Shown: positions 1-8,456 of the stretch, piece after piece | Numbering within the stretch: the first letter of the stretch is position 1 | How the letters are laid out: each line of letters opens with the position of its first letter | Source: Moraxella nonliquefaciens | GTDB taxonomy: Bacteria; Pseudomonadota; Gammaproteobacteria; Pseudomonadales; Moraxellaceae | Direction of reading: 5' to 3' | Assembly: GCF_001679005.1 (NCBI RefSeq) | Contig: NZ_LXTW01000003.1 | Location: forward strand, 293,233-357,232 | DNA length: 64,000 nucleotides | Translations under genes and position numbers: made by a program | Notes under the pieces: model-generated | Databases searched by the model: none | Seen by the model: only the letters and a program-made list of their open reading frames with translations | What the model was told of the DNA's origin: nothing

Positions 1-512
1 ATGGCAGCGTTGGCAAGTACTAAGTTATTAGAACCCCAAGGACGGCTTGGGTCTTCATAAAATGATAACAGATAGGTATACACCCAATCATCACCACGTA
101 GGCGAGTCTCTAACGACAAATCAGGTGGTGCTGCACCAAACCATAAAGCCTGAGTATCAAGGTCAATCTTAGCGGTTACATGGTCACCGATTTGGTCGGT
201 GGTTACCATGAGGTATTTTTCCATGAGTTCTGGCGGTATTTCTAGATCTTGGGCAATGCGTGAATGACGCACGTATTGGGCCGAGTGACAGCCCACGCAG
301 TAGTTCATGAACGTTTGGGCACCACGTTGTAGTGAGCCTTTGTTGGTTAGGTCAATGGGAGCTTTACTACATTCTAGGGTAACTTTACTGCCATCAGCTT
401 CGGTAAATTCACCACAGCCATGACCACCTGCCGCTAGGGCAGATGATGACATTAGCATACCACTGACCAGCAGAAGACCAGCACCAAGCGATTTTAGGGT
501 AAATGCTTTCAT
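1..512 (-). CDS. petC: Cytochrome c1 of the bc1 complex, 3' end cut by window edge
   Basis: Third subunit of ubiquinol-cytochrome c reductase; it carries electrons from the Rieske protein to soluble cytochrome c on the periplasmic side. Translating the minus strand from the ATG at 512 gives a typical signal peptide (about residues 1-28, ending SSALAAG) followed by a class-I heme c motif C72-V-G-C-H76. The start shares one base with the petB stop (TGATG), so translation is probably coupled. The gene runs off the window at position 1, so the C-terminal membrane anchor and the methionine heme ligand cannot be checked. Confidence 0.93.
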   Translation of the reverse strand, partial: MKAFTLKSLGAGLLLVSGMLMSSSALAAGGHGCGEFTEADGSKVTLECSKAPIDLTNKGSLQRGAQTFMNYCVGCHSAQYVRHSRIAQDLEIPPELMEKYLMVTTDQIGDHVTAKIDLDTQALWFGAAPPDLSLETRLRGDDWVYTYLLSFYEDPSRPWGSNNLVLANAA

Positions 513-1753
513 CAGTGATCTCCTCCTGTAACACGTTCGGGGGGTTGCTTGCACGTCTCCATGGATGTATAAAATGGCATCAAAATGAAGTACAAGAAGT
601 ATAAAATGGTACAAATACGAGCAACAAGCGTACCTGTTGGTGTAGAAGATACCCCACCAAGATAACCTAAGATTAGAAAGCTCACCACAAAGATGGCCAA
701 TGCAATCTTAGACAAAATACCTTTGTAGCGGATGGATTTTACAGGTGAGCGGTCAAGCCATGGCATGACAAACAAGATGGCAATCGCACCAAACATCACA
801 ATCACCCCAGGCAGTGCAGAACCAAACATGGATGGTGTGGCACGAAGCATGGCATAAAATGGCATGTAGTACCAAACAGGAGCAATGTGAGCAGGTGTTT
901 TTAAAGCATTTGCAACTTCAAAGTTAGGTTTTTCAAGGAAGTAGCCACCACCCTCTGGGGCAAAGAAGACCACAGCAAAGAAACATATAAAGAACACGAC
1001 GATACCGACCATGTCATGCACGGTGTAGTAAGGATGAAAAGGCACGCCATCTAATGGTACGCCATTTTTATCTTTGAGTTTCTTAATCTCAATACCGTCT
1101 GGGTTATTAGAACCGACGTGGTGTAGGGCAACTAAGTGCATGAATACCAAGCCAACAAGCACCAAAGGAATCGCCACAACATGTAGTGCAAAGAAACGGT
1201 TTAGGGTAATGCCTGAAATGATGTAGTCGCCTTTAACCCATTCAGCCAAACCATCGCCGATAAAAGGAATGGCGGCAGGTAGATTTAGAATGACCTGAGC
1301 GCCCCAAAACGACATATTACCCCAAGGCAGCAGATAGCCAAAGAAACCCTCTGCCATCAGACACAGATAAATCGCCATGCCAATAATCCACACCAACTCA
1401 CGAGGCTTTTTATAAGAGCCATACATAAGACCACGAAACATGTGCAGATAAACGACCACAAAGAAAGCGGATGCTCCTGTGGAGTGCATGTAGCGAATAA
1501 GCCAGCCACCTTTGACATCACGCATGATATATTCAAGCGATGCAAATGCTCCTTCGGCACTGGGGTTGAACATCATGGTTAGCCAAATACCTGTCACTAA
1601 TTGATTGACAAGTACAACCATGGACAGCACACCAAAGAAATACCAAAAGTTAAAGTTCTTTGGTGCATAATATTTGGACATATGGTATTCATAAGTTTCT
1701 GTCGCAGGAAAGCGAGCATCAACCCAGCCCATAAATTTCTTAGCGATACTCAT
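512..1753 (-). CDS. petB: Cytochrome b of the bc1 complex
   Basis: Membrane subunit that oxidises ubiquinol at the Qo site and reduces quinone at Qi. The 413-aa product has about eight hydrophobic helices. Paired heme-b histidines are visible in helix B (RYMHSTGASAFF and VVVYLHMFRG) and helix D (FFALHVVAIP and FMHLVALHH). The Qo motif reads PVWY rather than PEWY, a variant I recall from other proteobacteria. The ATG at 1753 is preferred to the in-frame ATG at 1768: the later start has GGAGG six bases upstream, whereas the earlier one lies inside petA. It is the middle gene of petA-petB-petC. Confidence 0.95.
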   Translation of the reverse strand: MSIAKKFMGWVDARFPATETYEYHMSKYYAPKNFNFWYFFGVLSMVVLVNQLVTGIWLTMMFNPSAEGAFASLEYIMRDVKGGWLIRYMHSTGASAFFVVVYLHMFRGLMYGSYKKPRELVWIIGMAIYLCLMAEGFFGYLLPWGNMSFWGAQVILNLPAAIPFIGDGLAEWVKGDYIISGITLNRFFALHVVAIPLVLVGLVFMHLVALHHVGSNNPDGIEIKKLKDKNGVPLDGVPFHPYYTVHDMVGIVVFFICFFAVVFFAPEGGGYFLEKPNFEVANALKTPAHIAPVWYYMPFYAMLRATPSMFGSALPGVIVMFGAIAILFVMPWLDRSPVKSIRYKGILSKIALAIFVVSFLILGYLGGVSSTPTGTLVARICTILYFLYFILMPFYTSMETCKQPPERVTGGDH

Positions 1754-1754
1754 A

Positions 1755-2339
1755 TTATGCCTCCCCAACGGTCAAGATGGTGTCTTCAATCTTGTAGATA
1801 GGTACAGGTAGGTTTAAGGGTGCAGGCATGCTGCTATAAACACGACCTGCTAAGTCGTACATAGAGCCATGGCAGGGGCAAAAGAAACCACCCATCCAAT
1901 CAGCACCGCCCAAGTCTGCTGCACCAACCTCGGGTCTAAATATCGGTGCACAACCCAAATGCGTACAGACACCCTCAACAACCAGTATCTCAGGTTGTAT
2001 GGAGCGTGTCTCGTTTTTGCAGTTTTCAGGTTGTACAGATCCGTTAGACTCAGGGTCAGCAAGCCTAGGAGTTACCTTACTTAGGTTGGCAAGCATATCT
2101 TCGGTACGTTTGACCACAAAGATGGGTTTGCCACGGTATTTTAACGTAATCATCTGCCCATTTTCGATACCAGCGATGTCAGCGACGACAGCGGCACCTG
2201 CAGCTTCTGCTTTGGCACTTGGATACCAAGAACGCACAAATGGGGTGGCTATTGCACCAACACCAACCGCACCGATGGCGGCAGTGGATGCAATCAAAAC
2301 TCTACGGCGTTTAACATTCACGCCTTCGGCATGGCTCAT
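1755..2339 (-). CDS. petA: Rieske iron-sulfur subunit of the bc1 complex
   Basis: Carries the 2Fe-2S cluster that takes the first electron from ubiquinol. The cluster-binding boxes are C125-THLG-C130 and C154-PCHGS, the family pattern CTHLGC/CPCHG. The N-terminus has K-R-R-R followed by a hydrophobic stretch (residues 10-35), consistent with a Tat signal-anchor. At 194 aa it has normal family length. First gene of petABC; it ends one base upstream of the petB start. Confidence 0.95.
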   Translation of the reverse strand: MSHAEGVNVKRRRVLIASTAAIGAVGVGAIATPFVRSWYPSAKAEAAGAAVVADIAGIENGQMITLKYRGKPIFVVKRTEDMLANLSKVTPRLADPESNGSVQPENCKNETRSIQPEILVVEGVCTHLGCAPIFRPEVGAADLGGADWMGGFFCPCHGSMYDLAGRVYSSMPAPLNLPVPIYKIEDTILTVGEA

Positions 2340-2761
2340 TAAAACTTCCTCCAGAAAATGATGGGGATTATCCCATACTGGGTGTGTGGTTATAACAACG
2401 TTTTATCATAACCACATTTGCTGTGCCTATTTTTCTAAACATGACTATTTTAAGCTATTTTTGTAATAAAATAAATCGTTCTTTTACAAAGTTGCGAAAA
2501 AATCCTTAAAAAATGTCATGAATTTACAAAAAAATTTAAAATTGTATAAAAATTAGACAAAATTTACCAAATTATTCAGTTTTGTATAAATTCTTGTCAT
2601 TTTTGATGAATATAGAGGGTTGTTATTATACGATAATAATATTTATTATTAATTGTGAATTTATTTGGTAATTCAAAATCCATGTTGATTTAAATTATTC
2701 TAATCAAAAAAACACATACAAAAAAACTCCCGAAGTCCGAGAGTTTTTGAAAACGCAAAAA
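2340..2761. other. AT-rich intergenic region upstream of petABC and downstream of rpsI
   Basis: No gene is seen. It must hold the petABC promoter, read leftward, but I cannot single out convincing -35/-10 boxes because the region is almost all A/T. One 9-bp inverted repeat, TGTGGTTAT at 2385-2393 and ATAACCACA at 2408-2416, lies 46-77 bases upstream of petA and could be an operator or a leader hairpin. The rpsI terminator occupies 2719-2748. Confidence 0.6.
2719..2748 (-). terminator. Rho-independent terminator of rplM-rpsI
   Basis: On the minus strand the stem CTCTCG pairs with CGGGAG (one G-T wobble) around a GACTT loop. The stem is extended by AAAA/TTTT pairs and followed by a T tract. 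It lies just after the rpsI stop codon. Confidence 0.8.
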
Positions 2762-3148
2762 TTAACGCTTTGAAAATTGTGGGCGTTTACGTGCTTTGCG
2801 TAGACCCAGTTTTTTACGTTCAACTTCACGAGCATCACGAGTGACAAAACCAGCGGCTTTTAGAGCAGGTTTTAGTGTCTCATCTGACTCAATCAATGCA
2901 CGAGTAATGCCATGACGGATGGCACCTGCTTGACCACTTGCACCACCACCGGTAACTGTGATATATAGGTCATATTTGTCAGCAGATTCTAGAAGTTCTA
3001 GGGGCTGACGTACAACCATACGAGAAGTCTCACGACCAAAGTATTCGTCTAGACTTTTGCCATTGATGACGATATTACCAGTGCCTTTTGACAAGAAGAC
3101 ACGAGCGGTAGAAGTCTTACGACGACCTGTTCCGTAATTCTTTTCCAT
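2762..3148 (-). CDS. rpsI: 30S ribosomal protein S9
   Basis: Small-subunit protein whose C-terminal tail reaches into the P site. The 128-aa product has the family start YGTGRRKTSTARVF and the classic basic end RKRPQFSKR, in which the terminal arginine contacts P-site tRNA. It lies 10 bases downstream of rplM in the usual L13-S9 operon, with an AGGAGA ribosome-binding site just before the ATG. Confidence 0.97.
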   Translation of the reverse strand: MEKNYGTGRRKTSTARVFLSKGTGNIVINGKSLDEYFGRETSRMVVRQPLELLESADKYDLYITVTGGGASGQAGAIRHGITRALIESDETLKPALKAAGFVTRDAREVERKKLGLRKARKRPQFSKR

Positions 3149-3158
3149 GTGTATCTCC

Positions 3159-3590
3159 TTAGATGTCTAGTGTTTTTGGTGCTTGGGCAGCATGTGGGTG
3201 CTGAGTACCTGCATACAGTTTTAGCTTTTTAATCATCGCATAACCCAAAGGCCCTTTTGGTAGCATGCCTTTGACAGCTTTATGAAGCACATCTTCTGGC
3301 TTGTGAGCAAGAAGTTTTGTGAAGTTGGTCTCTTTGATGCCGCCAGGATAACCTGTGTGGCGGTAGTATTTTTTGTCCTGAGCTTTTTTGCCAGTAACAG
3401 CAATTTTGTCAGCATTGATGACGATGATGTAATCACCTGTATCAACGTGGGGGGTGTACGATGGCTTGTGTTTGCCACGCAGACGAGAAGCAATCTCAGA
3501 AGCTAAGCGACCCAGTGTTTTGCCTTCTGCGTCCACGACATACCAGTCATGTACAACCTCAGCGGGTTTGGCGCTAATAGTAGTAGTCAT
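3159..3590 (-). CDS. rplM: 50S ribosomal protein L13
   Basis: Early-assembling large-subunit protein. I place the start at the ATG at 3590, giving 143 aa (MTTTISAKP), close to the usual 142. The longer in-frame reading to 3704 runs through the promoter and leader. Family motifs include WYVVDAEGKTLGRLAS and RHTGYPGGIK. First gene of rplM-rpsI, with a strong promoter at 3694-3722 and a roughly 100-base structured leader. Confidence 0.97.
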   Translation of the reverse strand: MTTTISAKPAEVVHDWYVVDAEGKTLGRLASEIASRLRGKHKPSYTPHVDTGDYIIVINADKIAVTGKKAQDKKYYRHTGYPGGIKETNFTKLLAHKPEDVLHKAVKGMLPKGPLGYAMIKKLKLYAGTQHPHAAQAPKTLDI

Positions 3591-3690
3591 ATAAAACCTA
3601 TTTAGTTGCGTTTGAGAGTTGAGCAAATAAAATGCCAAAGGCTTACTTGCTTTGTGAGTTGGGAAACGAAGGGCTCTCAAAAAAACAGCG
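3591..3690 (-). promoter_or_regulatory. Structured 5' leader of rplM
   Basis: The transcript leader between the inferred start point and the rplM ATG is about 100 nt. It contains a perfect 8-bp inverted repeat (minus strand TTTGAGAG at 3681-3674 with CTCTCAAA at 3618-3611), plus an inner GC-bearing hairpin-like segment. L13 leaders are known autoregulatory r-protein sites in other bacteria. That this one binds L13 is inference. Confidence 0.45.
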
Positions 3691-3693
3691 GTC

Positions 3694-3722
3694 ATTATAA
3701 CCAATCAAAGACAAAAAAGCAA
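3694..3722 (-). promoter_or_regulatory. Sigma-70 promoter of rplM-rpsI
   Basis: On the minus strand TTGCTT (3722-3717), a 17-base spacer and a perfect TATAAT (3699-3694). It lies about 105 bases upstream of the rplM ATG. Confidence 0.7.
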
Positions 3723-3927
3723 TGAAAATTTGATGTTAATTTATAAAATAAATGATGGTAGACACACCATGATATAAAGGGGTTAAAACTGCAAATATGG
3801 TTGGAAAAATGACAGGATAGGGCTTTAAAATTTTATCAAATTTTCATAAAATTTTTCATAAAATGATGATAAGATAGATGGTGATTTTACTACTTTTTGT
3901 TATTAAAAAACTTATTAAGGAAAACCC
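3723..3927. other. Intergenic region upstream of ppk
   Basis: AT-rich DNA between the divergent rplM and ppk genes. It has repeated ATTTTTCATAAAAT-like runs around 3840-3862. AAGGA at 3917-3921 serves ppk as a ribosome-binding site. I see no clear -35/-10 pair or small gene. Confidence 0.5.
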
Positions 3928-6168
3928 ATGACCTTGCCACACGCACCACGCTTACCAAAGACCAATGACGCCACACACCAAGATGCGACCGTCAGCATAG
4001 AAAACCAAGCCATGCAAAGTGTGCTCGGTCAGACCCCTGCACCGACGGATTTACACCATATTAAAAAGATTGTGGATGAATGGGGTAATTTTAGTCCTGA
4101 CTGTTTTATCAATCGTGATTTATCCACGTTACGTTTTCAGCTTAGGGTGCTCGCTCAGGCGACCAATCCACACCACCCATTATTAGAACGTATGTTTTTT
4201 TTGACCATTTTTTCATCTAATATGGACGAATTTTTTGAGATTCGGGTGGCAGGACTTATCCAAAAAATGAAAAATGGTGACAAATCCAGCAGTCTTGATG
4301 GGAGAAAACCGTCTGAGTTGTTGGCAGAGATTAGTCAGGTAGCACATCGTGCCGTAGAAGAGCAGTATCGTATTTTAAATGAAGACATCTTGCCAGAACT
4401 TGCCAAGGCAGACATTCGTTACCTGAAACGTCATGAGTTGACTGATGCTCAAAAGGCGTGGATGCGTGAGTACTTTTTTAATCAAGTACTGCCCGTTTTG
4501 ACACCAATCAGCATTGACCCTGCCCACCCATTTCCTAGGGTGGTCAATAAATCTTTGAATTTTATCGTAAGTTTGGAGGGTAAAGATGCTTTTGGGCGTG
4601 ATTTATCGCTTGCCATCGTTCCTGCTCCACGTTCACTACCTCGTGTGATACGTCTGCCTGATGAACTAACAGGAGGTAAAGACCATCATATTATGCTCTC
4701 AGCGGTGATTCATGAGCATGTCGGTGAGCTGTTTTTGGGGATGAGAGTAACAGGTTGTCATCAGTTTAGGCTGACCCGTAACGCTGACCTTGACTTGTCC
4801 GATGACGTTGAAGACCTTGCCAAGGCCTTAGAGGGTGAGCTTGATAATCGCCGTTTTGGGCATAAGGTACGTTTGGAGGTGAGTACCAACTGCCCCAAAG
4901 AGTTGTATGAGTTATTACTAAAAGAGTTTGAGTTAAATGAGTCTCAACTGTACCGTGTCAATGGCCCTGTAAATCTTATACGTATGCTAACAAGTTTTGA
5001 TAAACCTAGTTTAAAATTTGCTCCATTTACACACGCCACTGCCCAACCATTTAAAGGCATGGAGATGGTTAAGGTTGCCAAAGACGACAGGTCTATGTTT
5101 TGTGTGATGAATAACAAAGATGTGCTGGTGCATCATCCTTTTGAGGCGTTCACACCTGTTATTAATCTGTTGTGGCAAGCGGCAAACGACCCTGATGTAC
5201 TTGCCATTAAACAGACAATTTATCGCTCTGGTACGAACTCAGAGATTGTCCAAGCCTTAGCAGCCGCCGCCCGTAATGGTAAGGAGGTGATTGCTGTCAT
5301 TGAACTACGTGCCAGATTTGATGAAGCCAGTAATATCGCTGTTGCCAATATGCTAACCGACGCTGGGGCGATTGTGGTGTATGGCGTGGTTGGTTATAAA
5401 ACACATGCCAAACTTATGCTCATCGTACGTAGAGAAAATGGTAAAATTCGCCGTTACGCCCATCTGGGTACAGGTAATTATCACGCTGGCAACGCCAAAG
5501 CCTATACTGATTATGGACTGTTTACCGCTCACCAAGAGATTTGTGCAGATGTGGCGGGGGTGTTTGGACAACTGACAGGCATGGGCAGACCACTGCCATC
5601 TCATCATATCATGCACGCTCCTTTTACCTTACATGATGGACTGGTACGCCTCATCGATGATGAGATTGGTCATGTCAAAAACGGCAAAAAAGGACGCATC
5701 ATCCTAAAATGCAATGCCATCACCGAGCGTGGCATTATTAATAAACTCTATGAAGCAAGCCGTGCTGGTGTAGAGATTGATTTGATTGTTCGCTCCATTT
5801 GCTGTCTGCGTCCACAGGTTAAGGATTTGTCGGAGAACATCCATGTGCGTTCTATCGTGGGGCGGTTTTTGGAACATACTCGTGTTTATTATTTTTATAA
5901 TGACGGTGATGAGAAGCTCTATTGTTCTAGTGCTGATTTGATGGACAGAAATCTATTACACCGTGTGGAGGTGGCATTTCCGATTTTGGATAAAAAGCTC
6001 TTTGGGCGTATTTATGAAGATGGCTTGATAAATTACCTTAATGATAACGTGCAGGCGTGGGAGTTGGACGGTCGTGGTGAGTGGAATCAGGTTCATCATG
6101 ACAAAGATGGCACGGACATTCACGACGCCCAGCAGTATTTGTTAGAAAAAATCTGTGAGCGTGCCTGA
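3928..6168 (+). CDS. ppk: Polyphosphate kinase 1
   Basis: Makes inorganic polyphosphate from ATP, reversibly. At 746 aa it is slightly longer than the roughly 690-aa family norm because of an extra 50-residue N-terminal lead. The N-domain (CFINRDLSTLRFQLRVL) and head domain are followed by two phospholipase-D-like C-terminal domains. The autophosphorylated histidine is very likely H493 in GYKTHAKLML, followed by the TGNYH motif. The start has AAGGA nine bases upstream. ychJ overlaps the stop by one base (TGATG). Confidence 0.95.
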   Translation: MTLPHAPRLPKTNDATHQDATVSIENQAMQSVLGQTPAPTDLHHIKKIVDEWGNFSPDCFINRDLSTLRFQLRVLAQATNPHHPLLERMFFLTIFSSNMDEFFEIRVAGLIQKMKNGDKSSSLDGRKPSELLAEISQVAHRAVEEQYRILNEDILPELAKADIRYLKRHELTDAQKAWMREYFFNQVLPVLTPISIDPAHPFPRVVNKSLNFIVSLEGKDAFGRDLSLAIVPAPRSLPRVIRLPDELTGGKDHHIMLSAVIHEHVGELFLGMRVTGCHQFRLTRNADLDLSDDVEDLAKALEGELDNRRFGHKVRLEVSTNCPKELYELLLKEFELNESQLYRVNGPVNLIRMLTSFDKPSLKFAPFTHATAQPFKGMEMVKVAKDDRSMFCVMNNKDVLVHHPFEAFTPVINLLWQAANDPDVLAIKQTIYRSGTNSEIVQALAAAARNGKEVIAVIELRARFDEASNIAVANMLTDAGAIVVYGVVGYKTHAKLMLIVRRENGKIRRYAHLGTGNYHAGNAKAYTDYGLFTAHQEICADVAGVFGQLTGMGRPLPSHHIMHAPFTLHDGLVRLIDDEIGHVKNGKKGRIILKCNAITERGIINKLYEASRAGVEIDLIVRSICCLRPQVKDLSENIHVRSIVGRFLEHTRVYYFYNDGDEKLYCSSADLMDRNLLHRVEVAFPILDKKLFGRIYEDGLINYLNDNVQAWELDGRGEWNQVHHDKDGTDIHDAQQYLLEKICERA

Positions 6169-6623
6169 TGGATTGTTATTGTGGCTCGGGTAACCCTTAT
6201 GCAGTGTGCTGTCAGCCTTATCATGACGGCACGCCTACTCCCACCGCCGAGCATCTTATGCGGTCAAGGTTTGGCTCTTTTTATCTAAAAAACGTGGACT
6301 ATATCATCGCCACCACCGCCCCAAGTCAGCAAGATAGGCTTGATAAACCTGCCTTGCAAGCATGGGCGGACGGCATGAACTGGACACGCCTTGACGTGAT
6401 AAGTCATAACAAAATCGGCAAACGCCACGCCCAAGTGCATTTTAAAGCCTATTTTGACAATGGCGATGGCGAACAGGTGCATGATGAATTATCCGCTTTT
6501 GTCAAGATAGGCGAGCGGTGGTATTTTCTTGACCCAGCCGTGCCTGTTACCTTAACCAACAAACAGCCGTGCCTGTGTGGCAGTGGCGAGAAGTTTAAGG
6601 CGTGTTGTGGGAAGTTTTTATAA
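6168..6623 (+). CDS. ychJ: YchJ-family protein with two SEC-C motifs
   Basis: A 151-aa protein (UPF0225/YchJ) with a zinc-binding SEC-C motif at each end: N-terminal C-Y-C-GSGNPYAVCC and C-terminal CLCGSGEKFKACC. The central part matches the NTF2-like YchJ core (AEHLMRSRFGSFYL, WTRLDVI). Its cellular role is not established; SEC-C motifs in SecA bind zinc and contact SecB and the ribosome. The ATG overlaps the ppk stop, so the two are probably co-translated. Confidence 0.9.
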   Translation: MDCYCGSGNPYAVCCQPYHDGTPTPTAEHLMRSRFGSFYLKNVDYIIATTAPSQQDRLDKPALQAWADGMNWTRLDVISHNKIGKRHAQVHFKAYFDNGDGEQVHDELSAFVKIGERWYFLDPAVPVTLTNKQPCLCGSGEKFKACCGKFL

Positions 6624-6656
6624 ATAAGATTTCCTACAAAACCCCAGATTAAAGAA

Positions 6657-6727
6657 AACCGTTCGTGGTGAGCTTGGGCAACCTAACGGTTTTCCGCCAC
6701 CCTTCGACAGGCTCAGAGCGAACGGAA
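6657..6727. repeat. REP-like palindromic intergenic repeat
   Basis: Two arms, CCGTTCGTGGTGAGCTTG from 6659 and CCCTTCGACAGGCTCAGA running to GCGAACGG at 6725, form an imperfect inverted repeat. I recall very similar CCGTTCG...TTCGACAAGCTCA elements scattered in many bacterial genomes, but cannot count copies here. Confidence 0.6.
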
Positions 6728-6753
6728 AACTAGTTTTACAGGAAGTTTATAAC

Positions 6754-6778
6754 AAAAAGGTGTATAATACACCTTTTT
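6754..6778. promoter_or_regulatory. Perfect palindrome with -10 box upstream of thiI
   Basis: AAAAAGGTGTA (6754-6764), TAA, TACACCTTTTT (6768-6778): 11-bp arms with a 3-base loop. It may terminate ppk-ychJ, since it ends in a T run. TATAAT at 6762-6767 spans its centre and could be the thiI -10 box, which would give a leader of about 20 bases with no clear Shine-Dalgarno sequence. Confidence 0.5.
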
Positions 6779-6794
6779 ATTCTGTCTGATTTTT

Positions 6795-8243
6795 ATGAAA
6801 TACATCATCAAATTACACCCTGAAATCATGATGAAAAGCAATAGCGTGCGTAAGCGATTTGTCAAGATTTTGGCAGGGAATTTGCGTAACACGCTAAAAC
6901 CTCTTGATGAAACGGTGGTCGTGGTTCAACATTGGGATTATATTGAGGTGCGTCATCGTGATACATCGGCACGCCTACACATACTTGACAAAATGCAATG
7001 CACCTCAGGGATTCATCATGTCTTAGAAGTTGAAGTGTCGCCTTTTGCCGATTTGCATGACATCTTTGAACAGACCTTGCCCAAAGTCAAAGACAGTCTT
7101 GTGGACAAAACTTTTTGCGTGCGAGTCAAAAGACGTGGCAGACACCCATTTACCTCTATGGATGTCGCCAAATATGTCGGCGGCAGGCTCAATCAAGCGA
7201 TAGCCAGTGCCAAAGTACAGCTTAAAAATCCTGACATTACCATCAAAATTGAGATTGAGCAGGATAACATGTTCTTTATTAAAGCACGTCATGATGGTAT
7301 GGGTGGGTTTCCCATGAGCACCCAAGAAGATGTGTTATCGCTCATCTCAGGCGGTTTTGATTCGGGTGTGGCAAGCCATGAGTTCATCAGACGTGGCAGT
7401 CGTGTGCATTATTTGTTTTTTAATATGGGCGGTCGCACACATGAGATTGGCACCAAACAAATGGCATATCAGCTTTGGCAGCGATACAGTTCATCGCATA
7501 AGGTACGTTTTACCACGGTGAATTTTGAGCCTGTGGTGGGTGAGATTTTAACCAAAATTGATGATGGTCAAATGGGCGTGGTCTTAAAGCGGATGATGAT
7601 GCGTGTGGCAAGTGTGATTGCCCAAAAAAACCGCATTCATGCGATAGTAACAGGCGAAGCTCTGGGGCAAGTGGCAAGCCAAACACTCACCAACCTTGCC
7701 ATGATAGATAAGGCAAGTGATGTTTTGGTACTGCGTCCACTCATTACCAAAGACAAGGCGGAGATTATTGCTGCTGCTGAAAAAATCGGTACGGCAGAGA
7801 TTGCCAAGTCCATGCCTGAGTTTTGTGGGGTCATCTCAAAGAGTCCCACGGTTAAGGCGGTAGAGCATAAACTCATCGCCACCGAAAGTGATTTTGATTT
7901 TGGTGTATTACAGCATGCCATTGATACTGCCATGACCATAGACATTCGCACCATCGTCGACCAAGCGAGCGACATCCATGCCATTGATACGGCACACGCC
8001 ATTGGCAAAAACGATGTGGTGATTGACATTCGTGCAACCGATGAGAGCGATGATGACCCACTTGATGTGCCACACATTTGCATTCCTTTTTATAAACTTG
8101 CCACAGAATTTGACACATTGGATGAATCAAAAACCTATCTACTGTACTGTAAAAAAGGTGTGATGAGTGGTTTACAAGCGGTGTATTTAAAAGATAAAGG
8201 GCATGATAATGTTAAAGTGCTAAGGCGTGTTCATCCCTTATGA
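6795..8243 (+). CDS. thiI: tRNA 4-thiouridine sulfurtransferase with rhodanese domain
   Basis: Adenylates U8 of tRNA and transfers sulfur to form s4U; it also supplies sulfur for the thiazole of thiamine. The 482-aa length equals that of the E. coli enzyme. An N-terminal ferredoxin-like/THUMP region (to about residue 165) precedes the PP-loop SGGFDS at 185-190. The disulfide-forming C344 lies in MPEFCGV and the rhodanese persulfide cysteine is C452 in YLLYCKKG. No good ribosome-binding site is visible. A terminator follows at 8260-8293. Confidence 0.95.
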   Translation: MKYIIKLHPEIMMKSNSVRKRFVKILAGNLRNTLKPLDETVVVVQHWDYIEVRHRDTSARLHILDKMQCTSGIHHVLEVEVSPFADLHDIFEQTLPKVKDSLVDKTFCVRVKRRGRHPFTSMDVAKYVGGRLNQAIASAKVQLKNPDITIKIEIEQDNMFFIKARHDGMGGFPMSTQEDVLSLISGGFDSGVASHEFIRRGSRVHYLFFNMGGRTHEIGTKQMAYQLWQRYSSSHKVRFTTVNFEPVVGEILTKIDDGQMGVVLKRMMMRVASVIAQKNRIHAIVTGEALGQVASQTLTNLAMIDKASDVLVLRPLITKDKAEIIAAAEKIGTAEIAKSMPEFCGVISKSPTVKAVEHKLIATESDFDFGVLQHAIDTAMTIDIRTIVDQASDIHAIDTAHAIGKNDVVIDIRATDESDDDPLDVPHICIPFYKLATEFDTLDESKTYLLYCKKGVMSGLQAVYLKDKGHDNVKVLRRVHPL

Positions 8244-8259
8244 CAAATGACTTATCTTT

Positions 8260-8293
8260 TAAAACAGCAAATACCGAGGTTTTGCTGTTTTTT
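8260..8293 (+). terminator. Terminator of thiI
   Basis: AAAACAGCAAA pairs with TTTGCTGTTTT around a short loop and is followed by a T run, 17 bases after the thiI stop. Confidence 0.85.
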
Positions 8294-8303
8294 ATTTGCC
8301 TGT

Positions 8304-8456
8304 TTTATTCATCAGGCAGATTTATTCATCAGGCAGATTTATTCATCAGGCAGATTTATTCATCAGGCAGATTTATTCATCAGGCAGATTTATTCATAAG
8401 GCAGATTTATTCATAAGGCAGATTTATTCATAAGGCAGATTTATTCATAAGGCAGA
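8304..8456. repeat. Nine tandem 17-bp repeats
   Basis: The unit is TTTATTCATCAGGCAGA. The first five copies are of this form and the last four carry TTTATTCATAAGGCAGA (one base different), giving exactly 9 x 17 = 153 bp with no spacers. Near-identical copies in a block suggest recent expansion. It lies outside any gene. Confidence 0.95.

Noticed and set aside
512..1753. PVWY instead of PEWY in cytochrome b as a possible defect
   Set aside because: PVWY is, as far as I recall, a natural variant in other proteobacterial cytochromes b; the rest of the site is intact.
8304..8456. CRISPR array
   Set aside because: The 17-bp units are directly contiguous with no spacers, and no cas genes are nearby.
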